From positions 285,711-349,710 of the forward strand of contig JALLLS010000033.1 in the NCBI GenBank assembly GCA_025094145.1: DNA of 64,000 nucleotides, read 5' to 3'. Made by a program: the position numbers and the translations under genes. The notes beneath the pieces were generated by a model. It was not told where the DNA came from, did not search any database, and saw only the letters and a program-made list of their open reading frames with translations. This document shows positions 12,849 through 26,465 of the stretch, piece after piece (positions within the stretch are counted from its first letter, which is position 1; every line of letters starts with the position of its first letter). This stretch comes from Spinellus fusiger (taxonomy: Eukaryota; Mucoromycota; Mucoromycetes; Mucorales; Phycomycetaceae).

Positions 12849-13882
12849 ATGTCAGATCTAGACACAGACACACAACTTGAGGCATCCTCATCCAACCCCA
12901 TCATCAAGAGTAAGACAGTGTGACGCCCACAGACTACTCACTACAGAGAAGACATTATACAAGACCTCTTTTCTTATAGCTCTCTAAGAAGAAAACGCAT
13001 TCTAGAATACTACTTCTTCCATGACGCCGTACTTACTTCTCCTATTATGAGCACACAGGGTGTATTGAATATCCAATAGTAAGTATGCTCACCCCACATC
13101 AGCCTTAACCTCTAGTGTGTACACTGTATGGCAGGCACTCAACAGACAGGAACCCACAATTACCAACATTGTGTTTGATGGGTAAGCATAGCAGCACTGA
13201 GGAACCCACATTCAACCCCACCCATAGACAAACAGCTGTCATCTACCTTATCCAGAACCTATCTCCTACACTGTTTCCTTCCTTCATACGCCTACAAGTG
13301 CCTGCCATTACCACCCTTCATTTCAGAGAGACTGAACAAGACAGTGGACTGTTAAAAATATACAAGCAAGAAGACAGCTGGACATTGGAAGGTATAAAAA
13401 AGAATATATACATAAATATACATAAATATATAGAAATATAGAAATATATATATAAAAGAAAGGAGGAAGAGGGGGGAGGCTTCTTTCACATGATACTAAG
13501 CTGGATGCCTTTGTTTGTGACAGGCATCATCCAGTCCGTGCCACTGATCTCTTTCTGGTACAACCACGTATTGCGAGTGATTATGGGAAAGATTGTAACA
13601 GCAACAGGAGATTTACTGGATGCCGCATTACAACATGCTCAGAAAATGTCAATGCGAGGGCGTGAAATACAGCGTCTGGGTAGAGATCTTGCTTTGGAGA
13701 ATATGGAGAAACTGGATGAATATCGGGCCAATCTTCATGATAACTACATCGAAGGCGTGCGAGAGTGGCGAGAAAGCTATATGGACACTACAGATGACAC
13801 AGAAGATCATTGTCGGCTGGTCAAGGAGAGTGGAAATACTGTGGATGGGATGGCGCCTTTTGGTGATAGGCGAGAAGTGTAG
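12849..13882 (+). CDS. SigF-like NTF2-fold domain protein with C-terminal membrane segment
   Basis: Predicted 274-aa protein. Exons are 12849-12909, 12949-13078, 13116-13181, 13228-13391 and 13479-13882; all phases close and the total is divisible by three. The first intron (39 nt) was chosen because it is the GT-AG pair that keeps frame after MSDLDTDTQLEAS; it is the least certain junction. The middle resembles the fungal SigF-like NTF2-like domain: RILEYYFFHDAVLTSP, then VYTVWQAL, IVFDGQTAVIYLIQNLSP, IRLQVPAITTLHF and IYKQEDSWTLEG. It is followed by a hydrophobic stretch (SWMPLFVTGIIQSVPLISFWY), which suggests a membrane anchor, and then a charged helical C-terminus. Function in fungi is unknown; the NTF2-like fold often binds small hydrophobic ligands. 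Family assignment is by pattern, not by search. Confidence 0.75.
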
Positions 13883-16539
13883 ATTACTCATAACATCAGT
13901 AAAATTATTATTGTCTATAGTCACAAAGATATTGAGTGTATGGATTTGTGGGTGTATAAGTAGGTAGGTATGAGTGTGTGTAGAGATGCGTTAACATGCA
14001 CAGGTGTGTGCATAGTAGTTATGTGCATGAGTGTTTCTTACGGAATGAGTGTTTCTTACGGAATTATTGAGCATGTCATTCTTATCTTTTCTTTTCTTTT
14101 CATTTTAAGTAATAAACATAAGAAATAGACGTATTGTATACGACAAACAAACAATAGATCGGTTTAATATTGATTTGTAGAACACAATCCAGTGTTTCTG
14201 TCTGTTCTATTTAACAATACAAATGGAAAGATACTTTGCTATGAAAATAGACAATAAAGAAGATGAAATACAGCTAATAGATAATAGCAATGAAATATAG
14301 AGAAAACTATAATCTATCAATACAAGGATCATTCTCATCATCTGTCTATTCATAATGTATCTAAAGTGATGTAAACAATACCAGTAGACTATACTTGCCT
14401 TCATCTTCTCTCTTTCTCTATTAATGTTAACTTTCCTTGGTGTACTTATTGGCCTGGTAATACATTAGATAGCATGGCTTTAGAATTGTCACTTTCAGAA
14501 TTATAATTACAATGGTGACTATAGAATGCATCTCTTGGTCCTGATCTTTGACTGTCTTCTATGGATATTACAAGTCTACTTGATAGGATCCAAGACATCC
14601 TCACACTCTTTATTATAATATCTTCCTTGTTAATATTTACTATAGTGGCTTACTCTCTGTCTTTATAACTAAGGGGCTCTGACTTGGTATTATTCTTATA
14701 GACACATAAAAGAGTATTCATATAGCCGGTGTGCAGATATTCATTCTACATCAAAACAGAGTGCTATTTTATATCTATTGATGATAAATAAACTCTTCCT
14801 TGGTGCACATAGATTATAATATTAGGCAAACAATTAAAATTTATGTAGCTGTGTATGCACACAGAAGAATACAGCCATAATTAATGTTTGAAATATGCAT
14901 TTATATGCATTTATATAATTTATATAAACATGTATGGTGAACAGTATGTAGGCTATTCACAACGATATATACGGTATTTTAACTGGAGTGATCTATACAG
15001 CACTTTATTCATTACTTAATACTAGCCAATAGACCTTGGATAGATCCAATAGTCATCAAATTGAGGCCAAACTCCCTTTATGTTTAAATCCTTATGCTGA
15101 CTGTGATCAACAATGAATACTAACGAGTGTTACTATGGGATACACCCATACTCTAAAGGCACCTGCCATGATCAGTAGTAGTTCATCATTAAAGCCAGAG
15201 TCTATTGATAGATAAATAAAATTGAAGTATACGGCTCAAATCCAGAAATAAGGGATGAGTTTAGCTCTTACAGTTACATTTCTATTTTTCCACCCATTCT
15301 TATTTCGGTCATTGACTGCAAAACAAATGATACTAAAAGTGTAAATGACTAACCATTATGATTCTTAAGTACCAAATGTAGTATTTTTCCTTTTGAAATC
15401 CAAACAGAAATCGTTCTTTAGGATGGATGTGAAATATTATCATTGACATTCCTTACTAATGTTATAGACTTGTCCTACTTCTTTTCACAAGGTCATGGCT
15501 ATGTCTATTTCTAATTTCACTTATTGTCACTGATATCATATAGAAATGAAAGTAAGGGGTTGTCTCTCTTATCCATACCTCTTCTAATGGGATAAACACT
15601 ACTCATCTCTAAGAAGTATGGTTCCTGTTGTTGTTTCTGAGTTAAAAAGCACCCACATTTACCCGTATTTGCTTAGTTTTCTTGATTTGTAATATCTTTT
15701 CTTCTTTGTTTCTTCTTTGTTTCTTTTCCCACTTATTATTCTCTGTTACAGTAGAGTGAGTATCTAATTAAAATAGGAGCTGCTCTGTATACCCATCTCA
15801 CTGACTTTATTCTCCGGCAGAAACCCTACAAGCAACAACAAAGTAGTGAATGTTCTTTTGTGTTCCATGCTCCCATTGCTAAACTCATGATGTTGAGGGT
15901 CTAGAAGACGGACTTTTTAATCCATGCATGTCCGAACCTGACTCCTTTGAGAAATCGGAAAGCACAGACCCTCTAAAATTACCAGCTTCAGTGGTCCCTA
16001 TTGACCCTCCGAATAATAAAAAGGTAATAGAGTAAATAAAAGGTATTTTATATGTGAATATTGAGAATATATATTATTATTCAATGGAGTTTTCTGATCC
16101 TTAATGAATATGATCAAATTTTACTTTATCTTTATCTTTAAAATAAAAATAGTCTCATTCTAGGAGTTAAGAAACATACAGGGCTAATAATAACGATGGT
16201 GATCAAGATACACTATTTCAGATATAAAATTTACTGTTACTGTTACTGTTACTGTTATTTAGTATTAATTCTCTTAATAATGCTTTTTGGTTGATTTATT
16301 AAGTGATACTATTTCTCATCCACATTTTAATCTATTAAATATGAAATCTATTAGTACACTACCTTCAAAAAGTAAACGAATAATTTGTGAAAATAGTGTA
16401 TAAAGAAATCATTCTTTCTACGCCCTAATGACTATTTCTACACTTTGGAGTTGAAATTAGTAGGAGTACACTGGGAGACATTTATTTAATCTATTTTTTT
16501 TTAATTGTATAAGACCCTTTTATTATTATTACTAAGTGT
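13883..16539. other. AT-rich intergenic DNA
   Basis: No supported gene. It includes a 17-bp tandem duplication near 14032-14065, a TTACTG microsatellite near 16230-16258 and many homopolymer runs. A short AAAAAGGTAATA stretch near 16015 is unremarkable. Confidence 0.6.
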
Positions 16540-17165
16540 CTTTTTGCAGTCGTACGTTGCACTGAGAGGTCTGCCTTGGAAAATATAATGGACACATAGT
16601 CACTTGCAGAAAATTGTAAAAATAGAAAAAGAAAGAAAATAGAACCAGCTAAAAAATAATAGGAAATAAGAAATATGCATGGAAGAAGAAAGAGAACTAA
16701 GGTAAATATTTACAAGACCATGACATGTCTTCTGTTTTTGCAGATGAGGGTGGTAAGAAAGGATTGAGCTTGTTTGGAGATAGCGGAGGATAGGAAAGGA
16801 GAGTGGTGGAAGTGGCTGGCCCGGTAGCCATACCAGACTGCCTGTCGTACTGCACCAAATACTTTGGCTGATAATCAGAGGTTCATTGGGAGGAAGGGAA
16901 AACGAGTGTAAATGATTGATGATGTCTGTTTGTAAAGGAGTGTATATGTTGAGCCAATATGGCAGCACAGTCATCCAGACAGGCCATACCATTGGACAGA
17001 TGACCAAGAAATGGCCAAGGCTGTATCAATGGCTTTAGATACACTGAGATACTGAAAGAGTAGTATTGTCATGAACTGATCCATCTTTCTGATATGAATA
17101 CAAAAATAGGTTATGTTCTTCAGGAGGATAATGACAGTAACCACAGGTGCAAGGTGGCTAAGGAA
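16540..17165 (-). mobile_element. 3' fragment of LINE-A
   Basis: 5'-truncated LINE copy. The minus-strand peptide around 17007-16600 (VWPVWMTVLPYWLNIYTPL, then HLHSFSLPPNEPL) matches the C-terminal end of LINE-A ORF2 at 47540-47780 almost residue for residue. The non-coding end (16620-16545; GCAAGTGACT, then CCTCTCAGTGCAACGT, then an A-rich tail) matches the LINE-A 3' end at 47930-48017. Upstream bases (17010-17165) continue with a weak Cys/His cluster like the ORF2 C-terminal zinc motif. Confidence 0.85.
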
Positions 17166-17189
17166 TAAAAGGAAGAAGTAGGTAGGGTC

Positions 17190-17460
17190 ACAATAATGGA
17201 CTGACTTTCACAAAGCCCTAACCAGAACCCAATTGAGCACATTTGAACTATTTTGGACCATGAGATTCGAAAGAGGATGGCTTTCCAAAGTACTCTTCAG
17301 GATTTCAAGGCTACCCTGTTGCTCAAATGGCAAAAAACATCTTGGAGCTGCGACTACTGTACAGGTTTATTAAGTAATCTCAAATACTCCGAGCCTCCAT
17401 TTTGCCCTTTGTTATAATTGTATTTATTTATATTTGTATTCAAAGCACACACAACATTCA
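17190..17460 (+). pseudogene. C-terminal fragment of a Tc1/mariner transposase
   Basis: Plus-strand reading gives QNPIEHI-TILDHEIRKRM and STLQDFKATLLLKWQ. This is the end of the DDE/D domain (PNPIEH-W box) and the C-terminal tail of a Tc1-like transposase, with one stop inside the box. It abuts the opposite-strand copy at 17650-18520, so this is a separate insertion or an inverted piece. Confidence 0.7.
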
Positions 17461-17649
17461 CATTGAAAGATTCAATATGAAATAAAATAGAGAGAGAAAT
17501 AACAAGAAAATAAACATATGTTTATTCTGTATAGTGTCTTGGCATTTGGTACTGCCAGTGTTGATCCTCACTACAAATCTGCATCTTAACCACATGCTGA
17601 CAATACTAAAGTGATAAAGAAATACTGGATCTTTTAGACACATTCCTTT

Positions 17650-18520
17650 TTTAAATTTATACTTTATCTTAATAATATTATAAATTCATGAATTCATTAG
17701 CTAAGACGTAAAACTTAAAATAGATAAATAGAATAGTGTTGATAATACATAGCAGTGGTTTTATTTGTAGATCACTCAGTAGCCACTATTATTCTTTGAC
17801 ATCTATGACAGCCTGACATCTCCGCCTCATACTGTCAATAAAGCTGTCTATTGCCTTTGACATTCTACCCTATTCCAGTATTAGGGCAGCCTCTACACTG
17901 AAGCATCCCCATACCATCACTCCACCACCTCCAAACCTTCTTGACTCTGGACTACTTTTAGGCTAGGAGGGAGTACTGTGCTACATGATGACTTTGATGC
18001 CCCTGTCATAGCTCATGAGTTCCACTCTGGACTTAACAGACCAGACTACCTGGTGAGGAAAGGCTCCACTACTGGCCTTCACAAATGAAATTACATTTTA
18101 TCAAGGTACCTTTTCAGAGTCTTCTCTGATACCTTGATAGCCATGGTTGCCCTGATGGCCTCCTTAGTCTGTTGAGGGTCACTCACTACTGTTCTTTTCA
18201 AGCATCGAAGGGCCCTTTTATCCAACTTTCTCTTTCGGCCACTCTTGGGAGAAGGTACCACTGATCCTGTTTCCTTGAAATGCTTCAAGATGCTTCATAC
18301 AGTGGCAGTAGGCACGTTAAACATTCGAGATGCCTCGACCTGAGTAGATTTCAGATCCAGCACCTGGTGGAGAATATCTGAACGTATTTCAATGCTGGTA
18401 TATTTTTGGGGGATTTTGACAAAGATTTTCGTGGTGTTGGATGAGTCTGACATAATGAGAATAATGAAAATAATGAAAAAATAGTGGATGTTATTTTCTA
18501 ATATAAGAATAGCTCGGAAT
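17650..18520 (-). pseudogene. Internally deleted Tc1/mariner transposase, family T
   Basis: The N-terminal half is recognisable on the minus strand from about 18455 (MSDSSNTTKIFVKIPQ, then TGSVVPSPKSGRKRK, RALRCLKRTVVSDPQQTKEAI and KVSEKTLKRYL). Near 17940-17880 is GGGVMVWGCFSVEAAL, the central Tc1 motif, and at about 17840 the C-terminal IDSMRRRCQAVI. The piece carrying the second catalytic acidic residue is missing, so the copy is deleted as well as frameshifted. It is the same family as 2790-3880. Confidence 0.8.
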
Positions 18521-19439
18521 TTGAAAAAAACTCCGAAGGGAAGGGAAGGGAATTTATCACTTAACATGAGTAAAGATCTGTAGAATAGGTAGAGAGATGT
18601 CACCTATTCGCATGGATAGCTGTGGAAGAACAGAGAATAAGTGGTGTTGATATAACTAGCTAGAAGTAATAAAAGGTTTCAGATAGAAAGAATATAAAAT
18701 AGCAAATTCTACATTTCAAATAAAAAAGAGAGAAGTCAAAGCTTATACCTGGATTCCTAAAGAAGGGTGGTCTATACCCAAAGGTCAAGTATAGTTGTTA
18801 GTTCTTGCTCTGTTCCTGTTTTATTCTCTTTGTTTGTCCCTTTTGTTGATCCGTCGTAAGGAAGGTTGCCGTTATCTGTTCTCTCGTGCCTCCACAGACC
18901 TACTTCCAGAGTGTCCCCTCCAGACTATCACAACCATAGCTCCCTCAGCCATAAAAACCAAGTTCCCCCTATACACCATACAAGGGATCACCCAACTCCT
19001 ACAAATACAAGAGCAGCTAGCCTTTCCCCGAGGTCCTGCGTGTCTTAAAGAACGAACCCCTTGCCCAAACATACAGATCCACTTTAATAAATAAGTGAAA
19101 TCAGTCCACCATCTATAGCTCCTGAGTGTTAAATATTTGAACATGGTTTGTCTGAATCTTAATATATTTATAAAAACGACTGTCGTATGTTTAATATTTG
19201 TGTCTCCTATTGTATTGATATATATATCCGTAGTTTAAGAATAATAACTTCCTTACAAATAACCACTCATAACTACTTTTTCATTTGTGAAAAAAGTGTA
19301 TCTGAAGTGGAATTTTATTGCATTAAAGATCAATATCCTATTGTTAAAAAGAACAGTAGCTATAAATTTCTCTTGATTATTACAACCATTAATGTGTGCT
19401 TTGTTAAGTTTATTAAAATTGAATTTACACACAAACAGT
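18521..19439. other. Intergenic DNA upstream of the Tc1 relic, downstream of RPT1
   Basis: An open frame at 18795-19094 (+) starts with a hydrophobic stretch but has no family resemblance, no conserved start context and no splice partner. I do not call it. The remainder is AT-rich 3'-flank of RPT1. Confidence 0.5.
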
Positions 19440-21412
<1,973 letters not shown>

Positions 21413-22407
21413 GATGTTAAAGGTATGAAGGAATCGTTTAAAGGGAGACGAGACGAAAGGGCGACGTCCACTTGCCTGAATGGTATTCACACTGACGCGT
21501 GTATTCATGTCGTCACATCCGTGACTGCATTCAGGGGAAAGTTCAATCTACGGTCCGATGTAGTAAGGTATAGTTTAAAGATTATTTTATAGTGGTCTGT
21601 GTGGTTCTCTGTTGAGATTCACTGTGTAGTCATAGAATTATAATCATCTTGGGCGGATGACTATGAAATGAGGATGAAACACATCAGAAAGAGTGTGAGG
21701 AAAAGGCACCACTATTATCTAAGCTGTTAGTGTCTATTACTACTTTACCAAGTGCATTTATAACAAATGTCATAAAATCATAAGGTGATTCTTATTTTGA
21801 CAAATGTCCCTTTTAAATCAAAAACATTGCTGAATATAGTAGAGATCCACTCCATTCATAGTGCATTGACACTTAATAAGGCAGACTCAATCAATGACTA
21901 ATGAATGCAGAAAGGTATATCTGCACAGTGCATATAAATAAAAGAAGAAAAACAATTTATCATTGAGACAATGACAAAATAAAGATACTTGTGTATTTAT
22001 ATATTCAGGTGAGCTGATTTATATTTATATATTTATATAGGTGTATGTAGGTAGGTGTATGTATGTATGTATGTATGTAGGTGTGTATGTATAACTATAA
22101 CTATATATTTATGTGCGTGCCTGGGTTGGTAGGTAGGAGATAGTCACATAGATACATAGATATAAATAAAGATGGTAGGGAGAAAAGGAAAAGTATGGAA
22201 AATAAAAATGGAATGGGAATAGACAAAAGGAGAAAGACATTAAAAAGAATACAAGCACTAAGTGTGGGGTGTGTGACATAGAATGACTTGTATCGTACAA
22301 AATAAAGGAGAGGTACGATTTCATTAATGAAAATGAGATCGATGGATTCATGGGGTAATTCATGGATCAAATGGCATAGAGAAAAGATCGATACATAGTG
22401 TGTTGCA
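21413..22407. other. Intergenic DNA between RPT1 and the Ser-rich gene
   Basis: Holds the RPT1 promoter side and the 3' flank of the next gene. A GTAT/GTAG microsatellite lies near 22040-22100, and A/T-rich runs near 21960-22040. No RNA gene seen. Confidence 0.5.
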
Positions 22408-23193
22408 TTAAGCAGTGGCCATAGTTAAGGGGAGATAACTCAGGGGATGATGTGATGAGTTGCTTGAGGATGGGCTATACCAGATGGAGTTTTCAATAGT
22501 ATCCTTAGGCTTGGTACATGTCTTCTTTTGAAAGAGGCGGAACACCCGAGACAATGGGTTGGATCCTGTACGCTTATGTGTGTTGGTGATATGACATACT
22601 TCTACAGAAGGGGTGTCTCTTAGACTATTAGTGGCGGGGGTGCGCTTAAGGAAACGAGTTTTCTTAGAGACAACTCCTTTGGACTTGTTGGAGAGAGGAC
22701 GTCCAGAGTAGGCTGAGGTGGGACGGCTATGATCTAATGTGTTTGTTCGTCCAGAAGCTGTTGATGTGAATCCAGAAGAGGAGTAAGAGTGAACATCTAC
22801 AAGCGACAAAGCAGGCGAATGGGTTGCTGTGTAGCGTGGACAATGCACCTTTTCAGCTGTAGGCAGGAAAAAGGAGTCGTTGTGGTATGGAAAAGTAAGT
22901 ATTCTAGGCGATTCCACGACAGTATCAACACTGGAAGGACGGTGTTTGTAAGAGCGCGGTTGTACATGTGAATTGGAAGTGCGTTCGGAAACTGCATGAG
23001 TCAAGCTGTCGTAGTAGTGTACCAAACGGCTTACTGGACTGGGTGATTGTTGGTGCATGCGCATCAGATTCTCTTTTGTCAATGGCAATTGTGTTGAGTT
23101 CTTTTCGTCGTTTTTATAAGACCGTCGCTCATCGAGTTTTGCTTGATAGTATGCAGGAAGTGGCATGTTAGAATAAGAAGAGATAAAGCTCAT
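22408..23193 (-). CDS. Hypothetical Ser/Thr/Pro-rich protein
   Basis: Uninterrupted 261-aa frame, by far the longest non-mobile single-exon frame without a family match in this half of the window, and less AT-rich than its surroundings. The N-terminal third contains charged, helix-friendly segments (YYQAKLDERRSYKNDEK, LTKENLMRMHQQSPSPVSRL). The middle is Ser/Thr/Pro-rich with many potential phosphosites. A basic cluster (SKKTRFLKRTP) and a second basic patch (SRVFRLFQKKTC) lie in the C-terminal half. No membrane segment, signal peptide or known domain was found. It is probably an intrinsically disordered regulatory or adaptor protein, specific to this fungal group; that is inference. The ATG at 23193 is the first in frame. 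Confidence 0.6.
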   Translation of the reverse strand: MSFISSYSNMPLPAYYQAKLDERRSYKNDEKNSTQLPLTKENLMRMHQQSPSPVSRLVHYYDSLTHAVSERTSNSHVQPRSYKHRPSSVDTVVESPRILTFPYHNDSFFLPTAEKVHCPRYTATHSPALSLVDVHSYSSSGFTSTASGRTNTLDHSRPTSAYSGRPLSNKSKGVVSKKTRFLKRTPATNSLRDTPSVEVCHITNTHKRTGSNPLSRVFRLFQKKTCTKPKDTIENSIWYSPSSSNSSHHPLSYLPLTMATA

Positions 23194-25189
23194 GATGTAA
23201 ATACAAAGAAGTAGAATGAATGTAGGTAGGTGGCTATGAATGAATGAGTAGGAAAATAAAGCAATGCTGATAGATGAAAAGAGATAAGAATAGACATCTG
23301 TATTTATATGTGTTTTTCATTTTCTTCTTTCATCTTATTCTTCGAAATAAACTTTTCTTTTTTCTGGTTTTGTTCTTATTTTGGCAATCACCAAATTAGA
23401 AAGCTACTTTATTTGAGACGACTTGTACTTGTTGAGAAAAAGGGGATTTTACTTCATAGGAGCAAAGACCGGAATTCTTGTGCTTCATGTTTCCGTGTCC
23501 ATTCATAGACAATGGACCTTTCTTTTTTCTCTTCTCTTTCTCTTTCTTTTTACCATTGTCCATTGTCCATTGTCTATTCATTCTGATAAAGTATAAAGAA
23601 AAGTTTATGGAGCGTGGTTTGGTCTGTGCTTTCTATACACATCATAGTAGAACAAAGAAGAATAAGTGGCAAACAAGACACTAATGTGAAGATGGGTGTG
23701 GGTAAGTCTTTCATCGATCAACATTTGGCTTTTGATCGATGATATTTTTCATTGGCCACTGATCAACATCGCTTCATGTGAGTCCTCAACTTGTCAGGAT
23801 GTATGAATGGGGAAAGTAGACAATATGGAGAGTCAATAAAGTTTTCACATTCCTATGTGTACTACGATTGGTCGCTAAGCCTGCTAGAAATGGGTCTAGA
23901 AACACCATAAAGGGGAAGAATAATGTTGAGAATCCACACTCTTCCCTCATTGTAACTGAGCCCTGTCCACAGTTCACATTGCTCTAGTATGGTTCATCAA
24001 CATCGAGAGAACTTTTGTGTAGCCTAAGATCAGAAATATTAAACCAGTATGCGACTGGCTTTCTCCACACATTCTGGTGCTCCTGCCATTAGATCGAGAA
24101 ACCCAATATCGTTGTTTACTATCACTACTGGGTTCTATCTCTATAGTTCTTTGTAAATACAAGAACACAGTGCCTATATAAAAAGAATGCGTCTGTGCGT
24201 TGAGAAATAAGATGTGTTTATTATTAATGATTACTTATTACTTGTTCATTAACACCTATTCATTGTTTATTATAATCTATTATTTAATATTTATTACTCT
24301 GCATTGAATAGGCCATTGTATCTGTAGTGGCTATAGTATTCTCAGGTGTATAGCTATGGCAGAAAGTAGTATATCTCGATCGATAGTAATATTAATAGGG
24401 CCTTTGAGAATAGGCCCATGAGACAAAGCATAAGATTCAGAAGATAAGCTTGATGGGCCAAGGGATAATGATTTCTCCTATTTGTGGTTCGTATACACAA
24501 AGACTAAAGATAGACAATGTTAACTGACTTTTTATTACTATGGTTGCTCTATTTTTAATAGAGAGATTATGGTCTTTATGAATTGATATGTCTTTATGTC
24601 TTTGTCTGTATATGTTTATCTTTGTTCTGCTTTATTTTATCAATGTATTATGATGTGTATTAATGACTGCTGGGTAGGATTCAAACTCATATGCTCTACC
24701 TCCCACATCTCCCCTTTCCCCCCTTCAAAGTAGTTCCTTTTCCTCTCTCCATTAGATCGTAGACTCTTCAATCAGCTCAAGATCGGTGGTCTCCTTGACA
24801 GTTATTTCTGTGATATCACCGGCCTGTCATTGTAATCTTCATCATCTCTTTGGTAGGGTAGCCTTCATTACATGAAGACTGTTCAGTGGAATTACCCAAC
24901 ATAGAAATATGGTCGCAAAAGATGCCATTTTAAATACACGACCATTGACACCTTTTCCTGCTATCCTATCTACAAAGCATATTACCAAAAGTACCTCGGT
25001 ATGTTTACGGATATGGTTGATGTTTATGGATCTGTAACTAACCTTGATCTCTTTGGTGGATTAAGGTAATGACTATAGTTTACTACATACCAGGAAACTT
25101 TTCTGGACTTTAATCAGTGATACAAACTTCTCTTTACGCCATAACAAGATATTTCTTTTTGTAGAATACATCACCATCAAACTGTATTA
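23194..25189. other. Intergenic DNA with short hairpins
   Basis: No supported gene. It contains two perfect inverted repeats: TAGACAATGGAC/GTCCATTGTCTA arms near 23507-23578, and TCATCGATCA/TGATCGATGA near 23711-23742. A stretch near 24880-25070 (+) reads like a decayed protein fragment (RCHFKYTTIDTFSCYPIYKAY), but I cannot name it. Confidence 0.45.
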
Positions 25190-26050
25190 TCAATAGAATA
25201 TATTGTTTATTGTAATAGTATAGCTAATGATATATTGTGTACTATAGCTACTGCATAAGTGTGTTTCATCATAGAAATATAAATCACACCTTAAAAGCTT
25301 TGTGCTTTATCTTTGGAAGATAGATAACTATGCTTGGGAATATACCCTAGACATCCTAGACAGTATAGAGTACCACCTAAGACTGACTTGAAAGGAGTCT
25401 TTACTTGCCTAATAATAATACAATGAGTGTCTTGTAAAATACAATGGGCTCAAGCCCAGATGAAGACACAAATTACTTTTTTTTTACCTCAAAAATAGCC
25501 TTTGGTAGTGTTTTTTGCTTTCCTCTATTGTTTTTCTTTGTTAATCATAACACATTACCTTGCTCAGCTGTGCTCATCTTGACCATTACTTGAGTGTTAA
25601 GCTATTAGTTTCTGTGGGAAGTAATAAAAAGAGGATATTATCAAAACAAATAATGTTTCATCTATTCTAGTGATCTATTATACTTTAGCTTCTACTCATA
25701 AAATTCACAAATCAAACAATCCACGCTCTTTTTGCCTTGGGACTTAAGAATAAGATTGGAAACACTTTTGTCTTCCCCTTGAACACCATTGTTAATGCCA
25801 GTTACAATGAGGTAGTTGTTAAAGTGATTATAGATAGTGATTCAATGAATGATTATACTGTAATTAACACAAATGAATAGGGTTCTATTTTCTGGACAAT
25901 GATGACTAGAGTTAATTCAGTGTGTGTTCTGTAACACATCTTTCTTAAGCAGTGTCATACTGCAGATACTGTGGACTTGAGGATAACACATGTTAAACAA
26001 TAAATTCAGTGACTGAGTTGCAATGTCAGCCTCTTTTCTTAATATACGCA
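25190..26050. repeat. Long dispersed repeat, inverted partner at 58235-59085
   Basis: About 850 bp that match the reverse complement of 58235-59085 with moderate divergence. Both copies share the motif series TATAGCTACTG, TAGATAACTATGCTTGGG..., CTAGACAGTATAGA, GTACTTGCCTAATA-type, GGGCTCAAGCCCAGATGAAGACAC, and a TTCAGTG...GACTGAGTTG-type end. No coding potential or terminal structure was recognised. It is probably a non-autonomous or decayed mobile element. Confidence 0.7.
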
Positions 26051-26465
26051 ACTTTATAGCATTTAATTGTAAAGTCAATAGTCATTGCTAAAATAGGCAA
26101 GCCGGGTTTAAAATAGCTCATTTAGACAGCAAAAATACCTTTTCAAACATATTAGCCAATCAAAGAAATGTAATTTTATTCTTTATGTATTTACTTTTAT
26201 ATCCTAAACATCTTTAGGTGTATACACACGCATTTGACACTATTTTATGCATGTCTTCTTATGCATCTCTCTCTTCTTTTTCTTTCTTTCTTTAACTAAG
26301 CATAAAAGATAAGTACTTTATCAAGAATTTCACTGTGTTTATAAAGAATAGATCATACATATGTCATTTTAGACACTTTAATGCATCATTGTTATTGAAT
26401 GAAAAGAATAAAAATGGATTTTCTCCACATGCTAATATCTATAAAAAGGGAAAGGAGAAAACAAA
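26051..26465. other. 3' flank of TMA16
   Basis: AT-rich DNA with a short pyrimidine tract near 26268-26295. No gene seen. Confidence 0.4.

Noticed and set aside
12933..13078. Alternative second exon of the SigF-like gene starting at 12933
   Set aside because: Would need a 23-nt intron and breaks phase with the first exon; the 12949 start closes the frame with a 39-nt intron.
18795..19094. Plus-strand 99-aa frame with a hydrophobic start
   Set aside because: No family match, no splice partners, overlapping frames on both strands of similar length; composition fits chance.
24650..24720. Possible tRNA-like B box (GGATTCAAACTC)
   Set aside because: No matching A box, stems or terminator could be found.
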